Source: Serratia nematodiphila DZ0503SBS1 (GTDB lineage Bacteria > Pseudomonadota > Gammaproteobacteria > Enterobacterales > Enterobacteriaceae). Taken from it: DNA of 64,000 nucleotides. The translations under genes were made by a program, and so were the position numbers. This document shows positions 34,928-45,001 of the stretch, one piece after another. The stretch covers positions 3,782,001 to 3,846,000 of the forward strand of contig NZ_JPUX01000001.1 in NCBI RefSeq assembly GCF_000738675.1. The letters are read 5' to 3'. Each line of letters begins with the position of its first letter. The first letter of the stretch is position 1. Below the pieces are notes generated by a model. It made no database searches and was not told the origin of the DNA. It saw nothing but the letters and a program-made list of their open reading frames with translations.

Positions 34928-36139
34928 ATGCGAAATTCTTTTGGCTTTATGTTCTACCTCGCCGGCCTGAGCATGCTGGGTTATCTGGCGACCGATATGT
35001 ACCTGCCCGCCTTCGGCGCCATGCGGGAGGAACTGCAAATTTCCGCCGGCGCGGTCAGCGCCAGCCTGAGCATCTTTCTGGCCGGCTTCGCTTTCGCGCA
35101 ACTGCTGTGGGGGCCGCTCTCCGACCGGCTGGGCCGCAAACCGGTATTATTGATTGGCCTGACGCTGTTCGCGCTCGGCTGCCTGGGCATGCTGTGGGTA
35201 GAAAATGCCGTGCAGCTCTGGATACTGCGTTTTATTCAGGCCGTCGGCGTCTGTTCCGCCACCGCCATCTGGCAAGCGCTGGTGGTCGACCGTTATCGCG
35301 AAGGCCAGGCCAACCGCGTGTTCGCCACCATCATGCCGCTGGTGGCGCTGTCACCGGCGCTGGCGCCGCTGCTTGGCGCCTGGCTGCTGAACCACGCCAG
35401 CTGGCGTGCGATCTTCGCCGCGCTGTTGGTGATCACCGCGCTGCTGCTGCTGCCGACGTTACTGCTCAAAGAGCGCGCCAAAACGCAACCCGCCGCCGAC
35501 GCGCCGAAAAACGGCGTCAGCTTCTGGCAACTGTTGAAATCTCCGGTGTTCAGCGGCAACGTCGCTATGTACGCCGCCTGCTCGGCCGGTTTCTTCGCCT
35601 GGCTGACCGGTTCGCCGTTCATCCTCGGCGATATGGGCTATAGCCCGAGCGACATCGGTCTGAGCTATGTGCCGCAAACGCTGGCCTTCCTGCTGGGCGG
35701 CTACGGCTGCCGCGCCGCGCTTAAGCGCATCAATGGCAAAACCCTGCTGCCGTGGCTGCTGGTAGCTTATGGTGTCAGCATGGTGGCGCTGTATCTGGTG
35801 GCGACCCTGACCTCCCCGACGCTCACCACGCTGCTGATCCCGTTCTGCGCGATGGCGCTGGTCAACGGCGCCGGCTACCCGATCATGGTGGCGAATGCGC
35901 TGATGCCGTTCCCGGAAAGCAGCGGCAAAGCCGCCGCGCTGCAAAATACGCTGCAATTGGGGCTGTGTTTTGTGGCAAGCATGCTGGTGTCGGCGTTTAT
36001 TGCCCAGCCGCTGTTGGCGACGGTGACGGTGATGGTATCTACGGTAGTCCTGGCCGCGCTGGGTTATTTCCTGCAGCGGGGAAAAGCGGCCGATGCGCAG
36101 CAAAAGGCACAGCGGGAACATGCTAACTCAGCGTCATAA
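34928..36139 (+). CDS. punC: Major facilitator transporter PunC (Bcr/CflA type)
   Basis: A 403-residue inner-membrane transporter with twelve hydrophobic segments. The MFS loop motif [17 protein letters not shown] follows helix 2, and the Bcr/CflA start [19 protein letters not shown] is clear. E. coli PunC (YdhC) carries purine nucleosides such as adenosine. ATG 34928 begins the conserved [19 protein letters not shown]; the reading frame is open far upstream, but this is antisense to punR. CGAGAA precedes the ATG. It lies, as in E. coli, between punR and cfa. Confidence 0.95.
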   Translation: MRNSFGFMFYLAGLSMLGYLATDMYLPAFGAMREELQISAGAVSASLSIFLAGFAFAQLLWGPLSDRLGRKPVLLIGLTLFALGCLGMLWVENAVQLWILRFIQAVGVCSATAIWQALVVDRYREGQANRVFATIMPLVALSPALAPLLGAWLLNHASWRAIFAALLVITALLLLPTLLLKERAKTQPAADAPKNGVSFWQLLKSPVFSGNVAMYAACSAGFFAWLTGSPFILGDMGYSPSDIGLSYVPQTLAFLLGGYGCRAALKRINGKTLLPWLLVAYGVSMVALYLVATLTSPTLTTLLIPFCAMALVNGAGYPIMVANALMPFPESSGKAAALQNTLQLGLCFVASMLVSAFIAQPLLATVTVMVSTVVLAALGYFLQRGKAADAQQKAQREHANSAS

Positions 36140-36248
36140 TTGCCAAGATTAATAATCACTTAAAGAATATGCGTGCCGAGTGCGATTTACAGTTGAGTCA
36201 ACGCCTCGGCACGCCTATACTCAAAAACAACCTTGTAAAGTAACACCT

Positions 36249-36440
36249 TATAATCTCTATATCTCAATCAGCTATTGTGTACGCGCCTTGCGTCACACTC
36301 TTTTTTTAAAGGGGCGTTTATCCTGCGCCGTTTGCGTCGGGCCGTTTCTTTAAATTTCCTCTGTTCATAGTCGGATATCAGACGCCGCGGGCTTATTTCC
36401 CGTTGGTATAGGTATGCACCCGCAGAAATTGTCTAAGCTG
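36249..36440 (+). promoter_or_regulatory. Two probable cfa promoters and long leader
   Basis: A perfect -10 TATAAT at 36249-36254 would start a transcript near 36262, giving a leader of about 222 bases; the -35 is poor. A second, sigma-S-like element TCTAAGCTG at 36432-36440 would start about 37 bases before the ATG. E. coli cfa has the same arrangement: a distal sigma-70 start with a leader of about 210 bases that small RNAs bind, and a proximal sigma-S start. Nothing else was recognised in 36140-36483. Confidence 0.5.
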
Positions 36441-36483
36441 TTTCCTAACGGGTCATCAGTCAGAAGAAGGTGATGGAGAAGCT

Positions 36484-37635
36484 ATGAGTTCATCGTGTAT
36501 AGAAGATCTGAGCATCCAGGATAACCAGTGGTACCGTATCGCGCACGAAATGCTCGGTCTGGCCGGTATCGAAATCAACGGATCGCGCCCTTTCGATATT
36601 CAGGTTAAAAATCCCGAATTCTTTAAACGCGTTTTGCAGCAAGGGTCACTGGGCCTGGGCGAAAGCTATATGGACGGTTGGTGGGAGTGCGAGCGGCTGG
36701 ATATGTTCTTCCAGCGCGTGGTCAGCGCCGGGTTGGAGAAGAAACTCCCCCACCACCTGAAAGATACCCTGCGTATCGCCGCCGCGCGCCTGACCAATCT
36801 GCAATCGAAAAAGCGCGCCTGGATCGTCGGCAAAGAACATTACGATCTCGGCAACGATCTGTTTACCCTGATGCTCGATCCTTACATGCAGTATTCCTGC
36901 GGCTACTGGAAAGACGCCACCACGCTGGAGGAAGCGCAGGAAGCCAAGCTGCGGATGATCTGCGAGAAACTGCAGCTGCAGCCGGGCATGCGTTTGCTGG
37001 ACATCGGCTGCGGCTGGGGCGGCCTTTCCGCCTATGCGGCGAAAAATTACGGCGTGTCGGTGGTCGGCGTGACCATTTCCGCCGAACAGCAGAAGCTGGC
37101 TCAGGCGCGCTGCGCCGGGCTGGATGTGCAGATCCTGTTGCAGGATTACCGCGATCTGCACCAGCAGTTCGATCGCATTGTCTCGGTCGGCATGTTCGAG
37201 CACGTCGGGCCGAAAAACTACCGCACCTATTTCGACGTGGTGGAGCGCAATCTGGCGCCGCACGGCCTATTCCTGCTGCACACCATCGGCTCCAACAAGA
37301 CCGACATGAACGTCGATCCCTGGATCAACAAATATATCTTCCCGAACGGTTGCCTGCCCTCCGTGAGACATATCGCCGAGGCCAGCGAAGGCCATTTCGT
37401 GATGGAAGACTGGCACAACATCGGCGCCGACTACGATCGCACGCTGATGGCCTGGTTCGAGCGCTTCAAACAGGCGTGGCCGCAGCTCGCCGAGCGCTAT
37501 TCCGAACGCTTCGAACGAATGTTCAGCTATTACCTGAACGCCTGCGCCGGCGCGTTCCGGGCGCGCGATCTGCAGCTATGGCAGGTGGTGTTCAGCCCGA
37601 AAGGCGTTGAAGGCGGCATTCGCGTCGCCCGCTAA
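36484..37635 (+). CDS. cfa: Cyclopropane-fatty-acyl-phospholipid synthase
   Basis: A 383-residue S-adenosylmethionine-dependent enzyme that converts double bonds of membrane phospholipids to cyclopropane rings on entry into stationary phase or under acid stress. The SAM-binding motif is MRLLDIGCGWGGLSAYAA (about residues 170-187). The N-terminal lipid-binding domain includes GSLGLGESYMDGWWE. The C-terminal segment with YYLNACAGAFRARDLQLWQ is conserved. It is peripheral to the inner membrane. GAAGGTG lies upstream of ATG 36484. A strong bidirectional terminator follows. Confidence 0.97.
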   Translation: MSSSCIEDLSIQDNQWYRIAHEMLGLAGIEINGSRPFDIQVKNPEFFKRVLQQGSLGLGESYMDGWWECERLDMFFQRVVSAGLEKKLPHHLKDTLRIAAARLTNLQSKKRAWIVGKEHYDLGNDLFTLMLDPYMQYSCGYWKDATTLEEAQEAKLRMICEKLQLQPGMRLLDIGCGWGGLSAYAAKNYGVSVVGVTISAEQQKLAQARCAGLDVQILLQDYRDLHQQFDRIVSVGMFEHVGPKNYRTYFDVVERNLAPHGLFLLHTIGSNKTDMNVDPWINKYIFPNGCLPSVRHIAEASEGHFVMEDWHNIGADYDRTLMAWFERFKQAWPQLAERYSERFERMFSYYLNACAGAFRARDLQLWQVVFSPKGVEGGIRVAR

Positions 37636-37647
37636 GCACTTGCCCGA

Positions 37648-37687
37648 CAAAAAAAGCCCCGGCAACCTCATCGCCGGGGCTTTTTTT
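37648..37687. terminator. Bidirectional terminator between cfa and the I78 inhibitor gene
   Basis: Stem AAAGCCCCGGC/GCCGGGGCTTT with A-run before and seven T residues after; it serves both convergent genes. Confidence 0.9.
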
Positions 37688-37707
37688 GCTCTTTCGAACC
37701 CTGCGGG

Positions 37708-38001
37708 TTAACCGCAATAAACGCGAATAATTTTATCGTCGCTGTCGCCAAGGAAGTTCAGGCGGCGCAGGTTGAAATCCATGGTGACGGCAGAGTTGTA
37801 CGGAATGGCTCTCACCTTGCCGTCGATCCGCACGCCTTCCAGCGAGGTCATCGGTTTGCCGACAAAATTTTGATACTGCGAAGCGCCGCAGGTATCGTCC
37901 GCATCGGCCATTTGCGCGCCCGCGCCCTGCTCAGGCGAACTGCTGCAAGCGCTCAGCGCCAGCAACGCGGTTAACAACAACGTTTTCCCATAAAACTTCA
38001 C
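37708..38001 (-). CDS. I78-type peptidase-inhibitor lipoprotein
   Basis: A 97-residue lipoprotein with lipobox LSAC (Cys19). The mature part has the inhibitor I78 features: DTCGASQYQNFVGKPMTSLE, then RAIPYNSAVTMDF and the C-terminal LNFLGDSDDKIIRVYCG, with two cysteines likely forming a disulfide. Characterised I78 members inhibit serine proteases. Here the target is unknown; it could protect the periplasm from own or host proteases. It lies between convergent cfa and the minus-strand ribE, 54 bp from ribE, and may be cotranscribed with ribE. Confidence 0.82.
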   Translation of the reverse strand: MKFYGKTLLLTALLALSACSSSPEQGAGAQMADADDTCGASQYQNFVGKPMTSLEGVRIDGKVRAIPYNSAVTMDFNLRRLNFLGDSDDKIIRVYCG

Positions 38002-38055
38002 GCGTTTCTCCTCTCTGCTTATGATTCGATGCCGGCGGTCACGCCAGAATCGCTG

Positions 38056-38706
38056 TCAGTCTTTGTGCGCCGGCGCCATCGCCGCGGCCAACGTCGCTTC
38101 CCGATTGGCCAGCACGCGCTCGACGGTGTCCACCACCGCCTGCGTTTGCGGATCGATCTCGATGTTCACCTTGTCGCCAAGGCGTTTTTTACCCAGCGTG
38201 GTGCGATCCAGCGTTTCCGGGATCAGGTGCACGCAGAAACGGTTATTCACCACTTCGCCGATGGTCAGGCTAATGCCGTCGATGCCGATGAAACCTTTGT
38301 GCAGCACATATTTCATCAATTCCGCATCCGGCATGCGCAGCCATACCTGGCGGTTATTTTCCGAGGTATAAATCTTGGCCACTTCCGCCGTGCAGATAAT
38401 ATGGCCGGACATCAAATGGCCGCCAATTTCGTCATTGAACTTCGCCGCGCGCTCGATATTGACGATGTCGCCCAGCGCCAGATCGCCGAGGTTGGTCAGG
38501 CGCAACGTTTCTTTGATCAAATCGAAGCTGACGCGGTTGCCTTCCACCGCGGTGACGGTCAGGCAGCAGCCGTTATGGGCCACCGACGCGCCCAACTCCA
38601 GCCCCGGCAGCAGCTCGTCAGGCATTTCGATCACGTGGGTGCGGAAATTGGGTTTCTCATCAATGGCGACCAGCGGCGCGGTGCCTTGTACGATACCGGT
38701 GAACAT
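38056..38706 (-). CDS. ribE: Riboflavin synthase alpha subunit
   Basis: A 216-residue enzyme that disproportionates two 6,7-dimethyl-8-ribityllumazine molecules to riboflavin. It is built from two homologous lumazine-binding barrels, each starting with a similar motif ([12 protein letters not shown] at residue 1; [13 protein letters not shown] near residue 97). [11 protein letters not shown] and [11 protein letters not shown] are the matching substrate segments. The gene is called ribC in older E. coli nomenclature. It is divergent from mdtK, as in E. coli. GGCAC/AAGAAGAGG lies upstream of the ATG. Confidence 0.97.
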   Translation of the reverse strand: MFTGIVQGTAPLVAIDEKPNFRTHVIEMPDELLPGLELGASVAHNGCCLTVTAVEGNRVSFDLIKETLRLTNLGDLALGDIVNIERAAKFNDEIGGHLMSGHIICTAEVAKIYTSENNRQVWLRMPDAELMKYVLHKGFIGIDGISLTIGEVVNNRFCVHLIPETLDRTTLGKKRLGDKVNIEIDPQTQAVVDTVERVLANREATLAAAMAPAHKD

Positions 38707-38945
38707 ATGTGCCTCTTCTTGCTAAATAGGTTAAAACGCTACCGGCAGTTTGCCCCAGTTGGCGCTGAAAACCAAATCCGCGACGGCAAAAAAAGAATGG
38801 CTGCGCATTTAATAACTATTTATCTGCGGCGTTTGCTTAACGACGCCGAGCAGGTACAATCTTTTTGACAAAATTCCGCTATTTTAATTGTTGTCCTCTC
38901 GCGGCAGCCCTCCCTCCCACATATATAAATAGAAAAGGTGTATGC

Positions 38946-40322
38946 GTGCAGAAGTACTTAATTGAAGCGCGTAGTTTATTGGCTCTCGCTATCCCGGTCA
39001 TCATCGCGCAAATATCACAAACCGCCATGGGCGTGGTGGATACCATCATGGCCGGCGCTTACAGCGCCACCGACATGGCGGCGGTGGCGGTCGGCACCTC
39101 GATCTGGTTGCCGGCCATTTTGTTCGGCCACGGCCTGCTGCTGGCGCTGACCCCGGTTATCGCCCAGCTCAACGGTGCCGGCCGTCGCGATCGCATCGCC
39201 CATCAGGTGCGTCAGGGCTTCTGGCTGGCCTCCGGCGTCTCCGTGCTGCTGATCGTCGTGCTGTATAACTGCAAGTTTGTCATCGACATGATGCACAACA
39301 TCGATCCGCAGTTGGCGGATAAGGCCGTCGGCTATCTGCACGCCATCATGTGGGGGGCGCCGGGTTACCTGTTCTTCCAGGTGATGCGCAACCAGTGCGA
39401 GGGGCTGTCCAAAACCAAACCCGGCATGGTGATCGGCTTCCTCGGCCTGCTGGTGAACATCCCGATCAACTACATCTTTATCTACGGCAAGTTCGGCATG
39501 CCGGAACTCGGCGGCGTCGGCTGCGGCGTCGCCACCGGCAGCGTCTACTGGATCATGTTCCTGATGATGCGCTGGTACGTGAAGCGCGCGCCGTCGCAGC
39601 GCGACATCAAACGCCAGGCCGGCGATCTCGGCGGCCCGGACTGGGCGGCGCTAAGGCGCCTGATCGGCATCGGCATGCCGGTGGCGCTGGCGCTGTTCTT
39701 CGAAGTCACGCTGTTCGCGGTGGTGGCGCTGCTGGTTTCGCCGCTGGGGATCGTCGCGGTCGCCGGCCACCAGATCGCGCTTAACTTCAGCGCGCTGATG
39801 TTCGTGCTGCCGCTGTCGCTGGGCGTCGGCGCCACCATCCGCGTCGGTTATCGTCTGGGGGAAGGTTCTGTCGAAGGCGCGCGCGTCGCCGCTTACTCCG
39901 CCATCGGCGTCGGCATCACCATGGCCGTCTGCACCGCGCTGTTTACCGCCACTTTCCGCGAACCGATCGCCCTGCTGTACAACGACAGCCCGGCGGTGGT
40001 GGCGATGGCCTCGCAGTTGATGCTGCTGGCGGCGCTGTACCAGATCTCGGATTCGGTCCAGGTGATCGGCAGCGGCGTGCTGCGCGGTTATAAAGATACC
40101 CGCGCGATCTTCTTCATCACCTTTATCGCTTATTGGGTATTGGGCCTGCCGAGCGGCTATCTGCTGGCGTTAACCGATGCGCTGGTGCCGGCGATGGGGC
40201 CAAGCGGTTTCTGGATCGGCTTTATCATCGGCCTGACCTTCGCCGCCATCATGATGGCGCTGCGCATGCGCTGGCTGCAGAAACAGCCGACTGCCGTTAT
40301 CCTGCAGCGATCCACGCGCTGA
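38946..40322 (+). CDS. mdtK: MATE-family multidrug efflux protein MdtK (NorE)
   Basis: A 458-residue inner-membrane antiporter with twelve membrane segments. The MATE signature lies in the N-terminal part ([23 protein letters not shown]), with a repeated counterpart in the second half ([19 protein letters not shown]). Sodium- or proton-driven export of fluoroquinolones and cationic dyes is known for E. coli MdtK and related NorM. The start is GTG at 38946, giving the conserved [17 protein letters not shown] lies upstream. It is followed by a tRNA-Val cluster, as in E. coli. Confidence 0.96.
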   Translation: MQKYLIEARSLLALAIPVIIAQISQTAMGVVDTIMAGAYSATDMAAVAVGTSIWLPAILFGHGLLLALTPVIAQLNGAGRRDRIAHQVRQGFWLASGVSVLLIVVLYNCKFVIDMMHNIDPQLADKAVGYLHAIMWGAPGYLFFQVMRNQCEGLSKTKPGMVIGFLGLLVNIPINYIFIYGKFGMPELGGVGCGVATGSVYWIMFLMMRWYVKRAPSQRDIKRQAGDLGGPDWAALRRLIGIGMPVALALFFEVTLFAVVALLVSPLGIVAVAGHQIALNFSALMFVLPLSLGVGATIRVGYRLGEGSVEGARVAAYSAIGVGITMAVCTALFTATFREPIALLYNDSPAVVAMASQLMLLAALYQISDSVQVIGSGVLRGYKDTRAIFFITFIAYWVLGLPSGYLLALTDALVPAMGPSGFWIGFIIGLTFAAIMMALRMRWLQKQPTAVILQRSTR

Positions 40323-40437
40323 ATCCGCTCCCGGCCGGTTTCCTCCCCGGCCGGGTTGCGGTTTGCGGAAAAAAACGCCGGACTGCGCACAACCTCAGCA
40401 ATCGCGTGAAATACCGAATAAAATTGCGCTTTTCCCC

Positions 40438-40466
40438 TTGCCAGCACGCAGGTAGCTCGTTAATAT
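40438..40466 (+). promoter_or_regulatory. Promoter of the tRNA-Val cluster
   Basis: TTGCCA (40438-40443), 17-bp spacer, TAATAT (40461-40466), followed by a GC-rich discriminator. The start near 40474 is 30 bases before the first tRNA. A GC-rich discriminator is typical of stringently controlled stable-RNA promoters. Confidence 0.7.
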
Positions 40467-40503
40467 TCGTCCCCGCTGTCAGCCATGACAGGCAGGAAAA
40501 GAT

Positions 40504-40580
40504 GCGTCCGTAGCTCAGTTGGTTAGAGCACCACCTTGACATGGTGGGGGTCGGTGGTTCGAGTCCACTCGGACGCACCA
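40504..40580 (+). tRNA. valV: tRNA-Val (GAC), copy 1
   Basis: A 77-base tRNA. The acceptor stem is GCGTCCG/CGGACGC, the D-loop GCTCAGTTGGTTAGAGC, the anticodon GAC at 40538-40540, and the T-arm GGTGGTTCGAGTCCACT; CCA is encoded. It reads valine codons GUC/GUU. It is the counterpart of E. coli valV, behind mdtK. Confidence 0.97.
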
Positions 40581-40600
40581 AATTCCTGAAGCAGTACAGT

Positions 40601-40677
40601 GCGTCCGTAGCTCAGTTGGTTAGAGCACCACCTTGACATGGTGGGGGTCGGTGGTTCGAGTCCACTCGGACGCACCA
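40601..40677 (+). tRNA. valW: tRNA-Val (GAC), copy 2
   Basis: Identical in sequence to copy 1, with anticodon at 40635-40637 and encoded CCA. The 20-base spacer before it (beginning AATTCCTGAAGCAG) resembles the next spacer, which points to tandem duplication. Confidence 0.97.
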
Positions 40678-40697
40678 AATTTCAGAAGCAGCGCAGT

Positions 40698-40774
40698 GCG
40701 TCCGTAGCTCAGTTGGTTAGAGCACCACCTTGACATGGTGGGGGTCGGTGGTTCGAGTCCACTCGGACGCACCA
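40698..40774 (+). tRNA. tRNA-Val (GAC), copy 3
   Basis: Third identical copy, with anticodon at 40732-40734 and encoded CCA. E. coli has only two copies at this locus. No clear terminator follows in the next 100 bases. Confidence 0.97.
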
Positions 40775-40893
40775 TATTGCTGATTCATCTCTCCCTGTCA
40801 CGTTATACTTCCCGTTGTATCGTCTCTGCCCGACCGTTCGATTTTTCATGTCGATTGCGCCGAACTCCCGCCATCAGCCATCAGGAACGCCAC

Positions 40894-41199
40894 ATGACCA
40901 CCTTCACCGCCAAAACCGCCTTTTTGCCGCTCGACAATGGCCTTGCACGCCGTGAAGGCGTGATGAGCGACGGTTCGCCGGCGGCGGAAGTGCGTTTCGA
41001 GGCCGGCGCCTTCGGCCAGCTGCAAAAGCCCGCGCACGCGCTGCAAACCCGGGTGATATCCGGCGAATTCGAGTTCACCCTCGGCGGCGACACCCGGATA
41101 GTACGTGCTGGCGAGAGCCTGACCCTGCCGGCCAACGTCGCCAGCGGCTGCTTCTGCCTGAGCGCCGGTGTGCTGCTGGAAATCCCGCAAACGCGCTAA
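40894..41199 (+). CDS. Small cupin-fold protein
   Basis: A 101-residue single-domain cupin. The central strands HALQTRVISGEFEFTLGG and IVRAGESLTLPANVASGC have the cupin turn pattern, but the usual metal-binding His residues of motif 1 are mostly missing (only His37). Metal binding is therefore uncertain. ATG 40894 follows CAGGAACGC. It lies between the tRNA cluster and pykF and has no E. coli counterpart there. The function is unknown. Confidence 0.72.
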   Translation: MTTFTAKTAFLPLDNGLARREGVMSDGSPAAEVRFEAGAFGQLQKPAHALQTRVISGEFEFTLGGDTRIVRAGESLTLPANVASGCFCLSAGVLLEIPQTR

Positions 41200-41310
41200 G
41201 CCGCATTTACAGCAAGGTTATTTGCGCAACAAGCTGTACGCAACGCGTTGCATTTGCGCCACATTTGCCCTCGTTTTGACATATCCGCCGCACCGCCGCG
41301 GTTTTTTATT

Positions 41311-41369
41311 TTGTTTCCCGCCGCTTAGCCTTTATAATGCGCAACGTCTATCAGTTGAATGGTTTCAGC
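41311..41369 (+). promoter_or_regulatory. pykF promoter with Cra site
   Basis: TATAAT at 41333-41338 with a weak -35 TTGTTT (41311-41316). A Cra site lies just downstream at 41356-41369: read on the minus strand, GCTGAAACCATTCA fits the consensus RSTGAAWCSNTHHW at all 14 positions. A site behind the start point fits repression of pykF by Cra, as in E. coli. The rest of 41200-41592 holds the gene's leader (about 245 bases) and nothing else recognised. Confidence 0.7.
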
Positions 41370-41592
41370 CCTTGATCTGCGAAAACGCAATAATAACACG
41401 ATGTGATCTTACCCCGTTGCGCAGCATCCCCGCGCCCCCGCGCGGGCTGAATTTTTCCGCCCCACTTCAACTGTCGTCACCTATCCTTAACTATGTTTTT
41501 CACCACCAGGCACGGCCCAAATTCCCTACCGGCGTAAACCGCGCCGGTCAAATTCGTTTTTTTATCCATCACAACTTGTAGAAAACTCCGCC

Positions 41593-43005
41593 ATGAAAAA
41601 GACCAAAATTGTTTGTACCATCGGTCCAAAAACCGAATCGGAAGAAATGCTGACCAACCTGCTCAATGCGGGCATGAACGTGATGCGTCTCAACTTCTCT
41701 CACGGCGACTATGAAGAGCACGGCAACCGCATCAAGAACATGCGCGCCGTGATGGCGAAAACCGGTATCAACGCCGGCATCCTGCTGGATACCAAAGGCC
41801 CGGAAATTCGCACCATGAAACTGGAAGGCGGCAAAGACGCCTCGCTGGTCGCCGGCCAAACCTTCACCTTCACCACTGACCAGAGCGTGATCGGCAACAG
41901 CGAGCGCGTGGCGGTCACCTACGCCGGCTTCGCCGCCGATCTGAAGATCGGCAACACCGTGCTGGTTGACGACGGCCTGATCGGCATGGAAGTCACCAAC
42001 GTGACCGAGAACGAAGTCATCTGTAAGGTGCTGAACAACGGCGACCTGGGCGAGAACAAAGGCGTTAACCTGCCGGGCGTGTCCATCCAGCTGCCTGCGC
42101 TGGCCGAGAAAGACAAACGCGACCTGATCTTCGGCTGCGAGCAAGGCGTCGACTTCGTGGCGGCGTCCTTCATCCGTAAACGCTCCGACGTGCTGGAGAT
42201 CCGCGAGCACCTGAAAGCCCACGGCGGCGAGCAGATCCAGATCATCTCCAAGATTGAAAACCAGGAAGGCCTGAACAACTTCGACGAAATCCTCGAAGCG
42301 TCCGACGGCATCATGGTTGCCCGTGGCGATCTGGGCGTCGAGATCCCGGTAGAAGAAGTGATCTTCGCCCAGAAGATGATGATCGAGAAATGCAACCGCG
42401 CGCGTAAAGTGGTCATCACCGCCACCCAGATGCTCGATTCCATGATCAAAAACCCACGCCCTACCCGTGCGGAAGCCGGCGACGTTGCCAACGCCATCCT
42501 GGACGGCACCGATGCCGTCATGCTGTCCGGCGAGAGCGCCAAGGGCAAATACCCGCTGGAAGCGGTCAACATCATGGCGACCATCTGCGAGCGTACCGAT
42601 CGCGTGATGCCAAGCCGTATCGACACCCTGAACGATCGTCGCAAGCTGCGCATCACCGAAGCGGTGTGCCGCGGCGCGGTTGAAACCGCCGAGAAACTGG
42701 ACGCGCCGCTGATCGTGGTCGCCACCAGCGGCGGCAAGTCGGCGAAATCCGTGCGTAAATACTTCCCGAACGCGGTGATCCTGGCGCTGACCACCAATGA
42801 GACTACCGCGCATCAGCTGGTGCTGAGCAAGGGCGTCATCCCGCAGATGGTCAAGGAAATCGCCTCCACCGACGACTTCTACCGCATCGGTAAAGAAGCC
42901 GCCCTGGCCAGCGGCCTGGCGCAGAAAGGCGACGTCGTGGTGATGGTTTCCGGCGCGCTGGTGCCGAGCGGCACCACCAACACCGCCTCGGTACACGTGC
43001 TGTAA
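41593..43005 (+). CDS. pykF: Pyruvate kinase I (fructose-1,6-bisphosphate-activated)
   Basis: A 470-residue glycolytic enzyme, identical in length to E. coli PykF. It makes pyruvate and ATP from phosphoenolpyruvate and ADP. Conserved parts are [18 protein letters not shown], the substrate/metal segment [11 protein letters not shown], the catalytic-lysine helix [11 protein letters not shown], the [10 protein letters not shown] motif and the allosteric C-domain end [19 protein letters not shown]. The Cra site upstream agrees with control of the PEP-pyruvate node together with ppsA in this window. AAAACTCCGCC precedes the ATG. Confidence 0.98.
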   Translation: MKKTKIVCTIGPKTESEEMLTNLLNAGMNVMRLNFSHGDYEEHGNRIKNMRAVMAKTGINAGILLDTKGPEIRTMKLEGGKDASLVAGQTFTFTTDQSVIGNSERVAVTYAGFAADLKIGNTVLVDDGLIGMEVTNVTENEVICKVLNNGDLGENKGVNLPGVSIQLPALAEKDKRDLIFGCEQGVDFVAASFIRKRSDVLEIREHLKAHGGEQIQIISKIENQEGLNNFDEILEASDGIMVARGDLGVEIPVEEVIFAQKMMIEKCNRARKVVITATQMLDSMIKNPRPTRAEAGDVANAILDGTDAVMLSGESAKGKYPLEAVNIMATICERTDRVMPSRIDTLNDRRKLRITEAVCRGAVETAEKLDAPLIVVATSGGKSAKSVRKYFPNAVILALTTNETTAHQLVLSKGVIPQMVKEIASTDDFYRIGKEAALASGLAQKGDVVVMVSGALVPSGTTNTASVHVL

Positions 43006-43033
43006 TATAAAACGTGACATAATTGTCTTGATC

Positions 43034-43060
43034 AAAACGCCGCTTTGCGGCGTTTTTTTT
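43034..43060 (+). terminator. Intrinsic terminator after pykF
   Basis: Stem AAAACGCCGC/GCGGCGTTTT with a 3-base loop and a run of eight T residues. Confidence 0.92.
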
Positions 43061-43240
43061 ATCAGCAGTAAACTATTTTTCTCAAAACGCAACCGCGATC
43101 CGCTCATTATTTAGCTAATAAAGAATCGGAGTAGTCCCATGGAAGCCGGCTGTTTTCCCTCGTTTTTTTAACTAATTTGTAAAACCAGATGCAAGTTTGA
43201 GCGAACGATCAAAATAAAGCACCTCAACACTAAAAAATTA

Positions 43241-43550
<310 letters not shown>

Positions 43551-43568
43551 GATAGCTTTGGTTATTGA

Positions 43569-43598
43569 AAACGGCGCACATTGTGCGCCGTTTTTTTT
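43569..43598 (+). terminator. Intrinsic terminator after lpp
   Basis: Stem AACGGCGCACA/TGTGCGCCGTT followed by eight T residues. Confidence 0.92.
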
Positions 43599-43636
43599 GT
43601 CTGTTTGTCAGCCAGGGGGTTTCCTGCACGGCAGGC

Positions 43637-43670
43637 AAAAAAAAAGAGGTTCAGCACGCTGAACCCCTCT
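43637..43670 (-). terminator. Intrinsic terminator of ldtE
   Basis: On the minus strand a stem around GTTCAGC/GCTGAAC, extended by AGAGG/CCTCT, is followed by a run of nine T residues; 23 bp behind the ldtE stop. Confidence 0.85.
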
Positions 43671-43692
43671 TCGACCGCTCAATCCTGCAAAC

Positions 43693-44706
43693 CTAGTTCA
43701 CCGAACTGATTGGCGCTGCCTTGAATGGGCTCTTATTCGCCGCAGGAGCCGCTGCAGGCGTCAAACTCACCGCAGACGGACTCTCCCCTACGTTGACCAG
43801 CACCGGCATGCCAGAACGGCGTACAACCGCGCTATCGAACACGGCGCGATCGGTCTGACCATCGGCCGCAAAGGCTTTCTCCGCTTTAGACAACGCGATC
43901 GGCATGGTCTGTGGATCGTCGCTTTCCACCCGCGACAGCGGTTGGTGCACTTCCACATAGCGTTTGCCGTCCGGCTCGACCGAAATCTTCACCGGATCGT
44001 TGATCACTTGCACCCGCGTACCGCGCGGCACCATGTTGAACAGCGCCTCGATATCCGTCGGACGCAGACGAATGCAGCCGGAGCTGACGCGCATGCCGAT
44101 ACCGAAGTTGGCGTTGGTGCCGTGGATCAGGTATTCACCGCGCCCCATCGCCAGACGCAGGGCGAACAGCCCCATCGGGTTCTCAGGGCCGGCCGGCACC
44201 ACCGCAGGCAGCGTCACGCCCTGGGCTTGATAGCGCTTGCGGATGTTGGCGGTGGGCGTCCAGGTCGGATTAGGGATCTTCTGGCTAATGGAAGTCACCT
44301 CCAGCGGCGTGTGCATCCCGGTCTGGCCGATGCCGATCGGATAGACGATCACTTTGTTCTCGCCTTTCGGGTAGTAATAAAGGCGCAGCTCGGCCAGGTT
44401 GACGATGATCCCTTCACGCTTAGTGTCAGGCAGCAGCATTTGGGTCGGAATGGTCAGCACCGTACCCGGCTTGGGCAGGAACGGATCGGTGCCGGGGTTG
44501 GCTTCCAGCATGCCCAGCAGGCCGATCTTGTAGTCAGCGGCGATGGCTTCCAGCGGGCGGCCGTCGTTTGGCACGGTATAAGTGGTGTTTTCGCCGATCA
44601 GACGGCTGTCCGGCGGCGGCAGCGGGTACTCGGTCGCACTGGCGGCCTGCGTGCCGGCCAATACGGTGGCGAAGACCATGCCCATTAAACTCAACGCACG
44701 TTTCAT
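43693..44706 (-). CDS. ldtE: L,D-transpeptidase LdtE (YnhG)
   Basis: A 337-residue periplasmic YkuD-domain enzyme. After a signal peptide (cleavage near ASA, residue 23) come a LysM-like wall-binding region (about 40-90) and the YkuD domain (about 100-235). The catalytic motif is HGTNANFGIGMRVSSGCIRL with the nucleophilic Cys. In E. coli LdtE and LdtD form mDAP-mDAP cross-links, which become important under envelope stress. The start at 44706 is the conserved MKRALSLMG; the ATG six bases upstream overlaps the AGGGAT ribosome site. The neighbour lpp is a substrate of related enzymes. Confidence 0.94.
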   Translation of the reverse strand: MKRALSLMGMVFATVLAGTQAASATEYPLPPPDSRLIGENTTYTVPNDGRPLEAIAADYKIGLLGMLEANPGTDPFLPKPGTVLTIPTQMLLPDTKREGIIVNLAELRLYYYPKGENKVIVYPIGIGQTGMHTPLEVTSISQKIPNPTWTPTANIRKRYQAQGVTLPAVVPAGPENPMGLFALRLAMGRGEYLIHGTNANFGIGMRVSSGCIRLRPTDIEALFNMVPRGTRVQVINDPVKISVEPDGKRYVEVHQPLSRVESDDPQTMPIALSKAEKAFAADGQTDRAVFDSAVVRRSGMPVLVNVGESPSAVSLTPAAAPAANKSPFKAAPISSVN

Positions 44707-44944
44707 TATCATCCCTATATTTTTATGACGGTTCGCCCACAAGGCTAACGAGCGCCAGGTGGTGGGTAAATCAGACAATACCTGATTAATACTAGCAACG
44801 CTGGTATCAAAGGCAATAAGTCCTCTAAAAATCAACACGTTATAACGTAATCGCCGTCATTGATTGTCAACGAAACGTCAACAGTTAAGCTGCTGAAATA
44901 TCACTGAATTGGGCGCGTTGTCCGGAGGAAAATCGTGAATTGTA

Positions 44945-44981
44945 AAGACTCATTGACAAAGCAAAGGTATCAATGAGTCTT
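44945..44981. repeat. Perfect 12-bp inverted repeat between sufE and ldtE
   Basis: AAGACTCATTGA and TCAATGAGTCTT pair perfectly over 12 bp around a 13-base loop. It lies 20 bp behind the sufE stop. On the minus strand it is followed only by TTTACAATT, a poor U-run. It may be an attenuated terminator of the suf operon, or an operator. Confidence 0.6.
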
Positions 44982-45001
44982 GAGGATGAAGGCGTTATAG
45001 T

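Noticed and set aside
40504..40774. Direct repeats of about 97 bp as a transposon or CRISPR-like array
   Set aside because: Each unit is a complete tRNA-Val(GAC) with encoded CCA; the spacers are only 20 bases and similar to each other.
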